A stretch of 64,000 nucleotides of DNA from Pontibacter beigongshangensis (GTDB lineage: Bacteria; Bacteroidota; Bacteroidia; Cytophagales; Hymenobacteraceae): contig NZ_VFSD01000011.1 in the NCBI RefSeq assembly GCF_014332515.1, positions 62,001 to 126,000 of the forward strand, in the 5' to 3' direction. Positions within the stretch are counted from its first letter, which is position 1. Each line of letters starts with the position of its first letter. The notes under the pieces were generated by a model that searched no databases, was not told the DNA's origin, and saw nothing but the letters and a program-made list of their open reading frames with translations. Positions 50,770 to 60,283 of this stretch are shown here, piece by piece. The position numbers and the translations under genes were made by a program.

Positions 50770-53571
50770 CTAAAATTTGTAGGTGATGCCCACCGTACTG
50801 TAGGTACCGCGCTTGTATTTCTGAACTGTCTCATCCACAGCTCCTATCTTACCATCGCCATCAGAATCCTGGATCAGGTGCACACTCTGGTTCAGCAGAT
50901 CCTGGAAACCGCCTTTCAGCTCAAAGTTCCGGCCCAGGCTCTTGGTTATGGTCAGGTCGAGGAGGTGGCGCGGCATTTCGTATACCGTAGGGTTAGCATA
51001 GGAGCCTACCACAAATATCCGGCGGCCCACTACATTGTAGAGCAGGTTTACCTGTAGCCCCTTGTCTGCATCCTCGTAATAAACCCCGGTGTTGAGCACG
51101 TATGGCGACTGCCCCATCATAGGTCTGTTCTCCGACTGGCCTACTGCTCCCGCACCCAGTTTCACGTCGCTTCTGATCAGGGCAGCGTTCACCACCAGCG
51201 TCATGTTCTGGATAAACCTGGAGCCTGACAAATCGAGCAGCGACTTCCGGATTTCGGCCTCTATGCCGTAGCTGGTGGCATTGTCGGCATTTCCGAAAGT
51301 GATGGCGTTGCCGATGTTGGTTACTTCAAAGTAGTTCTCGATCGGGTTCTGGAAATACTTACCGAACACTCCCACCGACAGCACCTCTGTTGGGTTAGGG
51401 TAAAACTCGTAGCGGAGGTCGGCGTTGTAGATAGTTGGCGTTTTAAGATCGGGGTTACCGGATATCTCGAACAGGTTGTTGAAGTCGAAGTAGGTGAAAG
51501 GTGCCAACTCACGGAACTCCGGTCTGTTGAGGCTGATGCTGCCACCGGCCCGAAGCATGGCACGCGGGCTCAGGGCATAGGTCAGGTTGGCAGCCGGCAG
51601 CACCCGCAGAATTGGGTTTCTTACGTCTACTTTTGCTCCGCCTAATTTGACTGTGCTGAGTTCCTGCTGGTTATACTCCACCCGCGCTCCACCTGCCACC
51701 GACAGCTTGTCTGTTACAGGAGTTGCACCTCCTATATAGCCGGCCACCATGGTGTTGGCTGCCGTGTAGGTATCGCTGGGGTTAGTGCCTTCTTTTATCA
51801 CCAAGCCCGTTTCCGGATTTATGTTCTGCGAAGCGAAAACCTGGTCTAATGGCTGCAGAGGAATATTCTGATCAAATTGCAAGGAATTAGCAGGACTATA
51901 AGAGAAGAATCGGGCACTGAAGTCTCTGTCTTTTCGCTCGGCATAAAAACCAACCCTGATCTTAGGGGCATTCTCTGAGGCAGAATCGACCGGGTTAAAG
52001 CGGTGCTCCAACTGGCTGTTGGCGGTCAGCGTTCTTTCGTTTAGCTCTGAGTAGAAGCGACCGGCATCGGCTAAGCTCGGTGTTGCTTTGAAAGCTACGC
52101 TAAAAGGTTCGTTAGTACCCATGGGGCGCTGCGTGCGCACCCTTCTAAAATCCGGTTCATCGCGGTTGGTAAAGGTGTAGCCGCCTGTCCAGGTAAAGGT
52201 GGTTTTATCATCTTTAGAGTCATGAGTACCCTGCACGTTGCCCTGGTAGATGGTGCGGCTCAGGTAGCGGAGCGATGTGTTCCGCTGGTCCAGTTGGTTA
52301 AATTTCTCTATGCCAGCCCGGTTCAAAACCTCGCTCTGGCCAAGTTGCACAAACATATTCCTGAACTCGATCTTGTTGTAGTTATTCAGGCGGGCCGACC
52401 AGTTGTGTATGGCCGACAAGCGAATGTTATGTGCCGAAATATCATCTCTATAGTCAAACCCGGGTTCGCTGCGGCCCAGCTCTTTGTCATACGACTCATA
52501 CCGGGTGCGCTGCGCCTGCGAAATGTGCGTGCGGGTGTTGCTGTAAGAGATAGCTGAGATATTGCTAAAGCGAATGTTTCCGATATCAAATTTCCGGGCC
52601 ATATCCAGTGAGGCACGAATGTCGGGCATGGCTGTGGTGTTGTCGGGGGCCCAGGTGTTGGGCAGTTGCTTTCCAAGCTGGGCTAGCTCGTCGGCATTAT
52701 TAGTTTCTACTTTGCTATCCGGAAAAGCTTCCGGCAGCTGACGAGTGCCATTGTCGAAGCCCAGGAAATCGGTGCTGCTGCCGTTGTAGGTTTTAAAACC
52801 TCTCAGCGTAGTACCTCCCCTATAAGAAGTAGAAAGACTGAAATTGGTGCGGTTCTCTACCACAATGTTTTTGGTGTATACTTTAATAACACCACCGCCA
52901 AACTCACCAGGCAGCTCTGGCGATCCGTTTTTATAGATCATGATACGGTCTATCACGCTGGTAGGCAGTATATCGAAGGAGAAGGATTTGGCGTCGGGCT
53001 CAGTGCTTGGGGCAAGCACATCGTTCAGCATGACGGTGTTGTAACGCTCGTTCATGCCCCTGATCACGATATACTTATCGTTCATGATCGTTACGCCGGG
53101 TATGCGTTTAACTGTTTCGGCGGCATCACGGTCCAGCGATTTTGCTATCTGCTCCCCCGATACCCCGCTTACCACCACCTCACTCTGCCGCATATCCTCT
53201 ATCAGCGCCATCTCGGTGTTGGTTTGCCGGGTACCCACAATGGTTACGGCCTGGAATTCGGTAACATCCTCCTCTATCTGCACATGGAGGGTGGTCGTTT
53301 TTCCGGGCGCTACTTTTATATTCGTCAGTTCAGCCTCTCTGTAAGAAACAGACTTTATGGAAATCTGGTAAACTCCCGCATCTAAGGGCAAGGCGTATTT
53401 GCCATCCAGGTCGGTGGCAGTTCCTTTAGAAGATCCTTTGATAAAAACGACCGCTCCGATAATTGGCTCTCCGCTGTTCTTATCTGTCACGGTTCCGGCC
53501 AATGTGCCCTGCTGGGCGAAGGCGGTAAAAGAAGTAGTAATAATGGTGAGAAGTGTAAATAAGAATTTCAT
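50770..53571 (-). CDS. TonB-dependent outer membrane receptor (candidate phosphate-regulated)
   Basis: About 933 residues. Signal peptide (LFTLLTIITTSFTAFAQ), a carboxypeptidase-regulatory-like domain (~22-105, GTVTDKNSGEPIIGAVVFIK, GKYALPLDAGVYQISIKSVS), then a plug domain (IKRIPGVT region, YIVIRGMNERYNTVMLNDV, PGEFGGGVIKVYTK) and a 22-strand barrel ending GTYSTVGITYKF. It imports a ligand using TonB/ExbBD energy. The ATG at 53571 is chosen because a -7 box and Pho-box-like repeats lie just upstream of it. It is divergent from the OprP-like porin, and the ligand may be a phosphorus compound. Confidence 0.93.
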   Translation of the reverse strand: MKFLFTLLTIITTSFTAFAQQGTLAGTVTDKNSGEPIIGAVVFIKGSSKGTATDLDGKYALPLDAGVYQISIKSVSYREAELTNIKVAPGKTTTLHVQIEEDVTEFQAVTIVGTRQTNTEMALIEDMRQSEVVVSGVSGEQIAKSLDRDAAETVKRIPGVTIMNDKYIVIRGMNERYNTVMLNDVLAPSTEPDAKSFSFDILPTSVIDRIMIYKNGSPELPGEFGGGVIKVYTKNIVVENRTNFSLSTSYRGGTTLRGFKTYNGSSTDFLGFDNGTRQLPEAFPDSKVETNNADELAQLGKQLPNTWAPDNTTAMPDIRASLDMARKFDIGNIRFSNISAISYSNTRTHISQAQRTRYESYDKELGRSEPGFDYRDDISAHNIRLSAIHNWSARLNNYNKIEFRNMFVQLGQSEVLNRAGIEKFNQLDQRNTSLRYLSRTIYQGNVQGTHDSKDDKTTFTWTGGYTFTNRDEPDFRRVRTQRPMGTNEPFSVAFKATPSLADAGRFYSELNERTLTANSQLEHRFNPVDSASENAPKIRVGFYAERKDRDFSARFFSYSPANSLQFDQNIPLQPLDQVFASQNINPETGLVIKEGTNPSDTYTAANTMVAGYIGGATPVTDKLSVAGGARVEYNQQELSTVKLGGAKVDVRNPILRVLPAANLTYALSPRAMLRAGGSISLNRPEFRELAPFTYFDFNNLFEISGNPDLKTPTIYNADLRYEFYPNPTEVLSVGVFGKYFQNPIENYFEVTNIGNAITFGNADNATSYGIEAEIRKSLLDLSGSRFIQNMTLVVNAALIRSDVKLGAGAVGQSENRPMMGQSPYVLNTGVYYEDADKGLQVNLLYNVVGRRIFVVGSYANPTVYEMPRHLLDLTITKSLGRNFELKGGFQDLLNQSVHLIQDSDGDGKIGAVDETVQKYKRGTYSTVGITYKF

Positions 53572-53597
53572 GTTTCTACTTTTGATTAGTCTCGCTG

Positions 53598-53656
53598 CAA
53601 AAGTAGATGCCATGGTTTACCCCATGTTTACCCCAACATTAACATATGGTTAATTT
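53598..53656 (-). promoter_or_regulatory. -7 box with Pho-box-like direct repeats upstream of the TonB receptor
   Basis: The minus strand carries TACTTTTG (53605-53598), an exact TAnnTTTG box. Immediately upstream, four 11-bp units span 53613-53656. The two nearest read GGGGTAAACAT and GGGGTAAACCA, and the distal ones contain TTAATGTT and TTAACCAT. An 11-bp period overlapping the -33 region is the layout of PhoB sites. Confidence 0.6.
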
Positions 53657-53787
53657 GCCACGCTTAATATTACTCAATTGTTAAAAACCTTATTATCAGC
53701 AACTTGCAACGCCAAGCACTTCGCTACCACTCTTATATAGTATAAAGGGCCAGGCAGCAGGCTACGCTAAGGCTCCTGCTGCTGAAG

Positions 53788-53844
53788 CTTAACATTAACT
53801 TAACATTGGCATAACAAACAACTAATATAGAAGCAGGACCTTTG
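53788..53844 (+). promoter_or_regulatory. Pho-box-like direct repeats and -7-like box upstream of the porin gene
   Basis: Three consecutive 11-bp units: CTTAACATTAA (53788-53798), CTTAACATTGG (53799-53809) and CATAACAAACA (53810-53820). A near -7 box GACCTTTG (one mismatch to TAnnTTTG) is at 53837-53844. TTAACAT with 4-bp spacers matches the 7+4 geometry of Pho boxes. Confidence 0.65.
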
Positions 53845-53959
53845 TGGTGCTAAAGCTAGGGCAGTCTGACTAACTGAGCTGGCTTTGGTGTTTATCGCTG
53901 CTGCGGCTGGACCCCGGAGCAGCGATAAACAGATTAAAAATTAATAAATCTCACCCACC

Positions 53960-55243
53960 ATGAATGTAAAGAAGGTAGTACGCACTATCCTGGCGCTAGC
54001 CATGGTATATGTGGCAGGTTCCACAACCGAGGCGGCTGCTCAAACCGACACGGCCCAATCAGTTGTTATAGCAGCTAAGGCTGCGAAAAAACCTGGTAAA
54101 AGAAACTGGTCAGAGATCATTAGCGTTCGGGGCTATGCCCAGGTGCGGTACAACCGCCTGCTCGAAACCAACCCCCTGCTCAAGTGCGACCAGTGCGATA
54201 AATCATTAGGCGAAGGCGGAGGTGTATTTCTTAGAAGAGCCCGCCTCGTTTTCAGTGGCAATGTGCATGAGCGCGTTTATTTTTATGTGCAGCCTGACCT
54301 GGCTTCGTCACCGGGTTCCGGCAAACATAACTTTCTGCAGCTCCGCGATGCCTACTTTGATGTGGCACTCGATAAACAAAAGGCATTCAGGCTGCGCATA
54401 GGCCAGAGCAAGGTGCCTTATGGTTACGAAAACATGCAATCGAGCAGCAACCGCATTGTGCTCGACCGGAACGATGCCCTGAACAGCGCCATAGCCAACG
54501 AGCGCGACCTGGGCGTATTCTTTTACTGGACTCCTCCCGAGATCCGGGCCCGCCTGAAGGAGCTGACAAACTCTGAGCTAAAAGGTGCCGGCGATTATGG
54601 CATGTTTGGTTTCGGGGTGTACAATGGCCAGACGGCCAACCGCCCGGAAGCCAACAACAGCCTGCACATGGTAGCCCGCATGACCTATCCGTTTAAACTG
54701 CCAAGCGGCCAGTTTATAGAGCCAGGCATCCAGGCCTATACCGGCAAGTATGTAGTTACCCCCGAGCAGGTTTCTTCCGGCGTAACAGTTCTGCCAGAGT
54801 ACACAGACCAACGTGTGGCCGCCTCTATTGCAGTTTATCCGCAGCCGTTCGGCTTTCAGGCAGAATATAACATTGGCCGTGGCCCCGAGTACGATGTTGC
54901 TACCAGATCGGTGCAGGTTAAGCCGCTGAAAGGTGGTTATGCTCAGGCCATCTATAAAATAGAAGTAGGCGACCAACTGCTGCTGCCCTTCGTGAAAGTA
55001 CAGTACTATCAGGGTGGCAAAAAACATGAGCGCGACGCTACTGCACACCAGGTTTACGAAACAGAAATAGGCGCAGAGTGGCAGCCTTTCCGCAACTTCG
55101 AGCTGGTGGCCGACTACAGCATCGGCGATAGAACCACGGCCAATGCCAGCACCCTCTACAATGGCCCCGGCGATGCGTCAGGAAATGGTTTTAACAGGCA
55201 GTTCGGCAGCAGGCTAAGACTACAGGCCCAGTTCAACTTCTAA
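53960..55243 (+). CDS. Phosphate-selective porin O/P family protein
   Basis: The protein has 427 residues with a signal peptide ending at EAAAQ. The OprO/OprP pattern includes GGGVFLRRARLVFSGNVHER, LQLRDAYFDVALDKQKAFRL, and RIGQSKVPYGYENMQSSSNR. It ends in a typical porin strand (RLRLQAQFNF, terminal Phe). Members form trimeric barrels with a basic pore, induced by phosphate starvation in Pseudomonas. Here it lies between a TonB receptor and pstS, and has candidate Pho boxes in front, which fits phosphate uptake across the outer membrane. Confidence 0.92.
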   Translation: MNVKKVVRTILALAMVYVAGSTTEAAAQTDTAQSVVIAAKAAKKPGKRNWSEIISVRGYAQVRYNRLLETNPLLKCDQCDKSLGEGGGVFLRRARLVFSGNVHERVYFYVQPDLASSPGSGKHNFLQLRDAYFDVALDKQKAFRLRIGQSKVPYGYENMQSSSNRIVLDRNDALNSAIANERDLGVFFYWTPPEIRARLKELTNSELKGAGDYGMFGFGVYNGQTANRPEANNSLHMVARMTYPFKLPSGQFIEPGIQAYTGKYVVTPEQVSSGVTVLPEYTDQRVAASIAVYPQPFGFQAEYNIGRGPEYDVATRSVQVKPLKGGYAQAIYKIEVGDQLLLPFVKVQYYQGGKKHERDATAHQVYETEIGAEWQPFRNFELVADYSIGDRTTANASTLYNGPGDASGNGFNRQFGSRLRLQAQFNF

Positions 55244-55244
55244 G

Positions 55245-55289
55245 GCAGAGCAGCTGCGCCTCTGGGGGGGCATTTTGATTAGAATAATT
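55245..55289 (+). repeat. REP-A copy 26
   Basis: GCAGAGCAGCTGCGCC arm, CCTCTGGGGGGGC altered palindrome, T-run, GATTAGAATAATT end. It begins 1 bp after the porin stop, in terminator orientation. Confidence 0.82.
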
Positions 55290-55291
55290 TA

Positions 55292-55342
55292 ATTGCTGAT
55301 TGTCTGACAGTTAAATTGGTGGACGGGGAATCTGAAGATTTA
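55292..55342 (-). repeat. Module C fragment
   Basis: ATTGCTGATTGTCTGACAGT then TAAATTGGTGGACGGGGAAT corresponds to 27818-27860 with several changes. It follows the AT end of REP-A 26. Confidence 0.5.
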
Positions 55343-55611
55343 GTAATTAATTCACTAATAAGATATTAAAATGTTCAGCTCATAATATATACTCTTTAAC
55401 TTTAGACTCTCAAGCGGCTAAGTTGTGCATCAGACCATAAAGCGGGCATTTAGTATCCTAAAAACCGGCACTATCGATCTAAATCTCCTGGCAAACCGCT
55501 AGTCTATGCACAACTACTCGGCATCCCTTGCAGTATCAGAGTAGTAAATTCCGGACATCAGGCATTAATGTTCTATTTAAAGAATAATTACAGAATTTCA
55601 CCCGCTACTTT

Positions 55612-56598
55612 ATGGAACCTTTCAGGCTTAGACATGTGAGGCTGTTTGCCTTCACCCTTATCAGTGTTTTACTCTTGAGTGGCTGCGGGCCTCAGTACAG
55701 CGAAGATGCCGACTTTAGCCTTACCGGCAGCATTTCTATAGATGGCTCCTCTACGGTGTACCCTATTACGGAGGCGGTGGCAGAAGAGTACCGCTACCAT
55801 GCCCCCAACGTGCGCACCAGCATCGGCGTGTCGGGCTCAGGTGGCGGTTTCAAGAAATTTTCGCGTGGCGAGATCGACATCGCCAACGCCTCCAGGAGCA
55901 TAAAAGAAGCAGAGGCCAACGATGCCAGGGCCAACGGCATCACCTATCTCCAGCTATCGGTAGCCTACGATGGGCTGACCGTGGTGGTGCACCCCGGCAA
56001 CGACTGGGTAAAAGAAATGACGGCTGCCGAGCTAAAAAAAATTTGGGAACCGGAGGCGCAGGGCAAAATAACCCGCTGGAACCAGATACGGCCAGAGTGG
56101 CCCGATAAAGAACTGCACCTCTACGGCGCCGGCGTGGAGTCTGGCACCTACGACTACTTTACAGAGGCCATTGTGGGCAAGAGCCACTCCAGCCGCGGCG
56201 ACTACACCGCCAGCGAAGACGACAATGTGCTCGTGCAGGGCGTGTCTACCGACCCCTATGCACTAGGCTTTTTCGGATTTGCTTACTACGAAGAAAACAA
56301 GGCAAAACTAAAGCCCGTGCCTATAAACGACGAAGACGACAGCAACGGAGCCGGAGCTATTCTGCCCACTATAGAAACCGTAAAAGACGGCACCTATGCG
56401 CCCCTCTCCCGCCCACTCTTTATTTATATAAACTCCGTAGCGGCACGAAAGCAGCATGTGGTCGATTTTCTGCAGTTCTATTTTGAGCAGGTGCCAGTAC
56501 TTAGCCAGGAAGTGGGCTACATTCCGATGCCGCCGGAAAATTACAGGGAGGAGCAGGAGAAGCTGGCAGCTTTTATAGCGGCATCAGCCAGCAGGTAG
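55612..56598 (+). CDS. pstS: Phosphate ABC transporter substrate-binding lipoprotein PstS
   Basis: The protein has 328 residues. Lipoprotein signal with lipobox LSGC. The phosphate-binding fold shows [40 protein letters not shown] and [19 protein letters not shown], where Ser, Gly and Asp residues hold phosphate. It captures phosphate in the periplasm for PstCA. This longer version (PstS-family with SxSGGGF loop) is typical of Bacteroidota. It is separated from pstC by 237 bp containing REP-A 27. Confidence 0.95.
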   Translation: MEPFRLRHVRLFAFTLISVLLLSGCGPQYSEDADFSLTGSISIDGSSTVYPITEAVAEEYRYHAPNVRTSIGVSGSGGGFKKFSRGEIDIANASRSIKEAEANDARANGITYLQLSVAYDGLTVVVHPGNDWVKEMTAAELKKIWEPEAQGKITRWNQIRPEWPDKELHLYGAGVESGTYDYFTEAIVGKSHSSRGDYTASEDDNVLVQGVSTDPYALGFFGFAYYEENKAKLKPVPINDEDDSNGAGAILPTIETVKDGTYAPLSRPLFIYINSVAARKQHVVDFLQFYFEQVPVLSQEVGYIPMPPENYREEQEKLAAFIAASASR

Positions 56599-56700
56599 GC
56601 TCAGGAGTAAGTGGCTCCTACTGCTGAAATACACCCGCACCAAATGGCTAAAGTATCTTATTGCCAGAAAATCAGTATCTCAAAAAGAATAACAGCCGGG

Positions 56701-56755
56701 CAGGTGCAGCAGCAGCAGTTAGTGTGTCCGGAGGGGCTTTTTCATTAGCATAATT
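56701..56755 (+). repeat. REP-A copy 27
   Basis: CAGGTGCAGCAGCAGCAG arm, TGTCCGGAGGGGC part-palindrome, T-run, CATTAGCATAATT end. It lies between pstS and pstC in terminator orientation for pstS, so it may lower read-through into pstCAB. Confidence 0.85.
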
Positions 56756-56835
56756 TGCCTCTTGTGGATGGCAGGGATGCTTTAGATACGTCTACCCCAC
56801 AATCAGCGATCAACAACCCAAAAAACTAAACCCTG

Positions 56836-57711
56836 GTGAGAACATCCGAAAAAATAATAGAAGGCCTGCTCTGGTTGTCGGCTGCCATTACCATTCTGGT
56901 AACAGCAGGCATCATCTGGGTGCTGCTTTCAGAAACGGTGGCCTTTTTCTCCGAAGTGTCGATTATGTCGTTCCTTACCGACACCGAATGGACGCCCCTC
57001 TTTGCCGTGAAACGATTTGGCATACTCCCCCTGGTAGCCGGCACCTTTCTGACCACCGCCATTGCCATAGCCGTAGCGCTCCCTATCGGGCTGACCATCG
57101 CCATCTACCTGAACGAGTACGCCAATGCCAGCTTCCGGGCCGTTGTGAAACCTTTGCTGGAAATTCTGGCCACCATCCCTACGGTGGTGTATGGCTTTTT
57201 CGCCCTCACGGTCGTAACACCCTTCCTGCAGCAGATTATTCCGGGTCTGGCTGGCTTCAATGCCTTGTCGGCAGGCATGGTGATGGGGATCATGATTATA
57301 CCGATGATCTCTTCCCTCAGCGAGGATGCCATTAGTGCCGTGCCCAAGTCTTTGCGTGAGGCCGCCTACGGCATGGGCTCCACCCGCCTGCAGACCGCCT
57401 TCGGCGTGATGGTGCCGGCCGCCTCGTCTGGCATTCTGGTTTCTATTATCCTGGCCATCTCCCGCGCTGTGGGCGAGACCATGCTGGTAGCCATTGCGGC
57501 CGGGCAGCAGCCCCGCCTCACCCTCAACCCGCTCGTGCCCATCGAGACCATGACCACCTACATTGTGCAGGTGAGCCTTGGCGATGTGCCGCACGGGTCG
57601 CTGGAGTACCGGACTATTTTTGCTGTAGGCATCACGCTTTTTGTTTTTACGTTTGCCCTCAACAACATCAGTTTCTGGATCAAAAAGAAATATCAGGAGA
57701 AATATGACTAA
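56836..57711 (+). CDS. pstC: Phosphate ABC transporter permease PstC
   Basis: The protein has 291 residues with six membrane segments. The permease coupling loop is [20 protein letters not shown] (with the EAA motif) and [12 protein letters not shown] precedes it. It forms the inner-membrane channel with PstA. The start is a GTG at 56836. Its stop overlaps the pstA start by 8 bp. Confidence 0.95.
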   Translation: MRTSEKIIEGLLWLSAAITILVTAGIIWVLLSETVAFFSEVSIMSFLTDTEWTPLFAVKRFGILPLVAGTFLTTAIAIAVALPIGLTIAIYLNEYANASFRAVVKPLLEILATIPTVVYGFFALTVVTPFLQQIIPGLAGFNALSAGMVMGIMIIPMISSLSEDAISAVPKSLREAAYGMGSTRLQTAFGVMVPAASSGILVSIILAISRAVGETMLVAIAAGQQPRLTLNPLVPIETMTTYIVQVSLGDVPHGSLEYRTIFAVGITLFVFTFALNNISFWIKKKYQEKYD

Positions 57712-58561
57712 CTCAGACAGAAACAGGCTCAAGGATAAGGCTTTCCAGGTTTTTGGCGTCTTCTGCACCTTTATCGGGCTGGCGGTGCTGGCCATTTTCC
57801 TCATCGATATCCTGATAGATGGCCTCGGCCGCATCAACTGGGAGTTCCTCAACAACCTGCCATCGCGCAGGGCGCACCGGGCCGGCATCTACACTGCCTG
57901 GATCGGCACCCTCTGGATCCTGCTCCTGACAACGGTTATCGCCTTCCCACTGGGCATTTCGGCTGGTATTTACCTGGAAGAATATGCTAAAAAGAGCCGC
58001 ATGGCCACTATCCTTGAAATAAACATTGCCAACCTGGCAGGCGTACCCTCCATTATCTATGGTTTGCTGGGGCTCGAGATCTTTGTAAGGCTGATGGCGC
58101 TGGGTGGCAGCCTGCTGGCAGGTGCCCTTACGCTGTCGCTCCTGATTCTGCCTATCGTGATCGTAACCACGCGCGAGGCTATAAAAGCCGTGCCCCGCAG
58201 CATCCGCGAGGGCTCCTTTGCGCTGGGCGCCTCTAAGTGGCAAACGGTGTGGCACCAGGTGCTGCCCGCCTCGTTTGGCGGTATCCTGACGGGCGTGATC
58301 CTGGCTATGTCGCGGGCAGTGGGCGAGGCGGCTCCCCTTATCGTGATCGGTGCGCTGGCGTATGTGCCCTTCGCCCCCGCCTCCCCCATGGATGAGTTCA
58401 CGGTACTGCCCATCCAGATCTTTAACTGGATATCGAGGCCACAGGCAGCCTTTGCCACCAATGCCGCCGCGGCTATTATTGTATTGCTGTTAATTACCTT
58501 TATCTTAAACGGAATCGCTGTTTACCTTCGCCATAAGTGGCAGAAGCGTATAAAGTGGTAA
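57704..58561 (+). CDS. pstA: Phosphate ABC transporter permease PstA
   Basis: The protein has 285 residues with six membrane segments. The coupling loop is [20 protein letters not shown] and the stretch [18 protein letters not shown] is typical of PstA. The ATG at 57704 overlaps the end of pstC and starts [10 protein letters not shown]; the longer frame from 57641 would lie inside pstC. It pairs with PstC in the membrane. Confidence 0.95.
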   Translation: MTNSDRNRLKDKAFQVFGVFCTFIGLAVLAIFLIDILIDGLGRINWEFLNNLPSRRAHRAGIYTAWIGTLWILLLTTVIAFPLGISAGIYLEEYAKKSRMATILEINIANLAGVPSIIYGLLGLEIFVRLMALGGSLLAGALTLSLLILPIVIVTTREAIKAVPRSIREGSFALGASKWQTVWHQVLPASFGGILTGVILAMSRAVGEAAPLIVIGALAYVPFAPASPMDEFTVLPIQIFNWISRPQAAFATNAAAAIIVLLLITFILNGIAVYLRHKWQKRIKW

Positions 58562-58569
58562 CTGAGCCC

Positions 58570-59334
58570 ATGAAGAATAAAAAGAACAAGCTGGAGGCCA
58601 TTGGCCTGAACGCCTACTACGGCGACTTCCTTGCCCTTAAAAATATTAGTGTTGCCATGGAAGAGAACCAGGTAACGGCTTTTATCGGCCCTTCTGGCTG
58701 CGGCAAATCCACCTTCCTGCGCACCTTAAACCGCATGAACGACTATATTGACGGGTTCAGGGTGGAAGGCGAGATATTGCTCGACGAGCAGGACATCTAC
58801 AGAAAGGAAGTGCGGGTAGATGAGCTGCGCAAGCAGGTGGGCATGGTGTTCCAGAAGCCAAACCCGTTCCCCAAAACGATCTACGAAAATGTGGTATACG
58901 GGCTTAAGATTCAGGGCATCAAAGACAAGGAACTGCTGATGGAGACGGCCGAGAATACACTGCGGCAAACCACCCTTTGGGAAGAGGTGAAGGACAAGCT
59001 CCACAAATCGGCGCTGGCGCTGTCGGGGGGGCAGCAGCAGCGCCTCTGCATTGCGCGCGCACTGGCTATCTCACCCTCGGTCTTGCTCATGGACGAGCCC
59101 ACTTCGGCCCTGGACCCTATCTCCACAGCCAAAATTGAGGAGCTGATTTATGAGCTGAAAAAGAATTACACCATCGTGATTGTAACGCACAACATGCAAC
59201 AGGCCGGCCGTATCAGCGACCATACCGCCTTCTTCTATATGGGAGAACTGGTAGAATTCGCCAAAACAAAAACGCTGTTCACCAGCCCCAAAGACACCCG
59301 CACGCAAAATTACATTACAGGCCGGTTTGGATGA
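58570..59334 (+). CDS. pstB: Phosphate ABC transporter ATPase PstB
   Basis: The protein has 254 residues. Walker [10 protein letters not shown], signature [16 protein letters not shown], Walker [14 protein letters not shown] and H-loop [10 protein letters not shown] are all intact. It drives phosphate import through PstCA. The ATG at 58570 is 8 bp after the pstA stop and gives the usual length; the frame extends back to 58537 inside pstA. Confidence 0.97.
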   Translation: MKNKKNKLEAIGLNAYYGDFLALKNISVAMEENQVTAFIGPSGCGKSTFLRTLNRMNDYIDGFRVEGEILLDEQDIYRKEVRVDELRKQVGMVFQKPNPFPKTIYENVVYGLKIQGIKDKELLMETAENTLRQTTLWEEVKDKLHKSALALSGGQQQRLCIARALAISPSVLLMDEPTSALDPISTAKIEELIYELKKNYTIVIVTHNMQQAGRISDHTAFFYMGELVEFAKTKTLFTSPKDTRTQNYITGRFG

Positions 59335-59501
59335 TTTGAATTTTGATTGAGTAAATGACAGAAATCAACCGAAGCCATTTCATTAGAATTGAATACACTA
59401 TTTGGCAGATTTTTCAGTTAATTTTTTACATCTCCCATCAATCACCATTCAGAAGTTGCGCATCCACAGTTAAAAAGTTCTCTCATTCAAAATTCAAAAA
59501 T

Positions 59502-60176
59502 ATGTCGCATATAGATATAGAAGTAAAACGGATCAAGGAAAAGCTGCTGGAGATGTGGGATCTGGTTGATTACCAGTTCCAGAGCGGCCAGGAGGCCATG
59601 GCCACCATAGACCATGAGCTGGCCAAGCGGGTTATAAAGCTAGGCAGGAAGGTGAACAACTACGATGTGAAGATCGACCGGATGAGTGAGAATGTGCTGG
59701 CACTGTTTACGCCGGTGGCCATAGACCTGCGCCTGATGCTGGCTACGCTTAAAATAAACGCCAGCCTGGAGCGCATCGGCGACGACTCAGAAGGCATTGC
59801 CTATTTTGTGCAGAAGCTGTCGGCCCCGCTCAACCCGGAGCTGGTGGAAGAAACCAGGGTCATCGAAATGTACGAGGCAGCCAAAGCCATGCTGGCCGAC
59901 TGCCGCACAGCCTTTATGAAGGACGACACGGAGCTGGCCAAGGAACTGATAAAGCGCGACAAAACACTAAACAAGATCTACGCCAAAGCCGACACTATCA
60001 TTGCCAGATGCCTCACTGAAGATATCTCTAAAATAGGCGAGGGGCTAGTGCTGTTTTCCATTATCAAGAAGATAGAGCGTGTCGGCGACCAGATCACGAA
60101 CATTGCCGAAGAAATTGTCTTCTACCGCGATGCCAAAGTGATCCGCCACAAAAGAAAGAAGAAAAAGAAGGAGTGA
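59502..60176 (+). CDS. phoU: Phosphate signalling protein PhoU
   Basis: The protein has 224 residues, two repeated three-helix bundles. Family motifs are DYQFQSGQEAMATIDHELAK, VAIDLRLMLATLKINASLER with IGD, and the second ERVGDQITNIAEEIVFY. PhoU links the Pst transporter to the PhoR/PhoB two-component system and damps it when phosphate is plentiful. The ATG at 59502 (MSHIDIEVKR) is used; the frame opens earlier at 59355 without family similarity. A Lys-rich tail (HKRKKKKKE) ends the protein. phoR and phoB are not in the window. Confidence 0.95.
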   Translation: MSHIDIEVKRIKEKLLEMWDLVDYQFQSGQEAMATIDHELAKRVIKLGRKVNNYDVKIDRMSENVLALFTPVAIDLRLMLATLKINASLERIGDDSEGIAYFVQKLSAPLNPELVEETRVIEMYEAAKAMLADCRTAFMKDDTELAKELIKRDKTLNKIYAKADTIIARCLTEDISKIGEGLVLFSIIKKIERVGDQITNIAEEIVFYRDAKVIRHKRKKKKKE

Positions 60177-60217
60177 TAAAATAGCAAAATACCTTGCTTG
60201 CCACCTGCTTCACCAGG

Positions 60218-60283
60218 CTTTGCTGCCTGGCCTATCTGGTGCGGAACCGGCTTATGCGCCAGATAGGCCAGGCAGCAGCAAAG
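60218..60283 (+). terminator. Long hairpin after phoU, merging into REP-A 28
   Basis: CTTTGCTGCCTGGCCTATCT (from 60218) pairs with AGATAGGCCAGGCAGC and on (60259-60283) with one 3-nt bulge, giving about 22 paired bases. The GCAGCAG arm of REP-A 28 is part of the right strand. Confidence 0.7.

Larger units (their letters stand above)
53572..53959. other. Divergent control region of the TonB receptor and porin genes
   Basis: Besides the two repeat arrays, the middle (53657-53787) is AT-rich at its left and holds CTGCTGCTGAAGC near 53777-53788, which may be a trace of a repeat arm. No gene is present. Confidence 0.6.
55244..55611. other. Intergenic region before pstS
   Basis: REP-A 26 and a module C fragment occupy the first 100 bp. 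The remaining ~270 bp lack the 11-bp repeats found before the porin, and no clear -7 box was found, so control of pstS is unresolved. Confidence 0.55.

Noticed and set aside
59373..59386. CATTTCATTAGAATTG upstream of phoU as another REP-A copy
   Set aside because: Only the AT end is partly matched; there is no palindrome or GCAGCAG arm, so chance similarity is likely.
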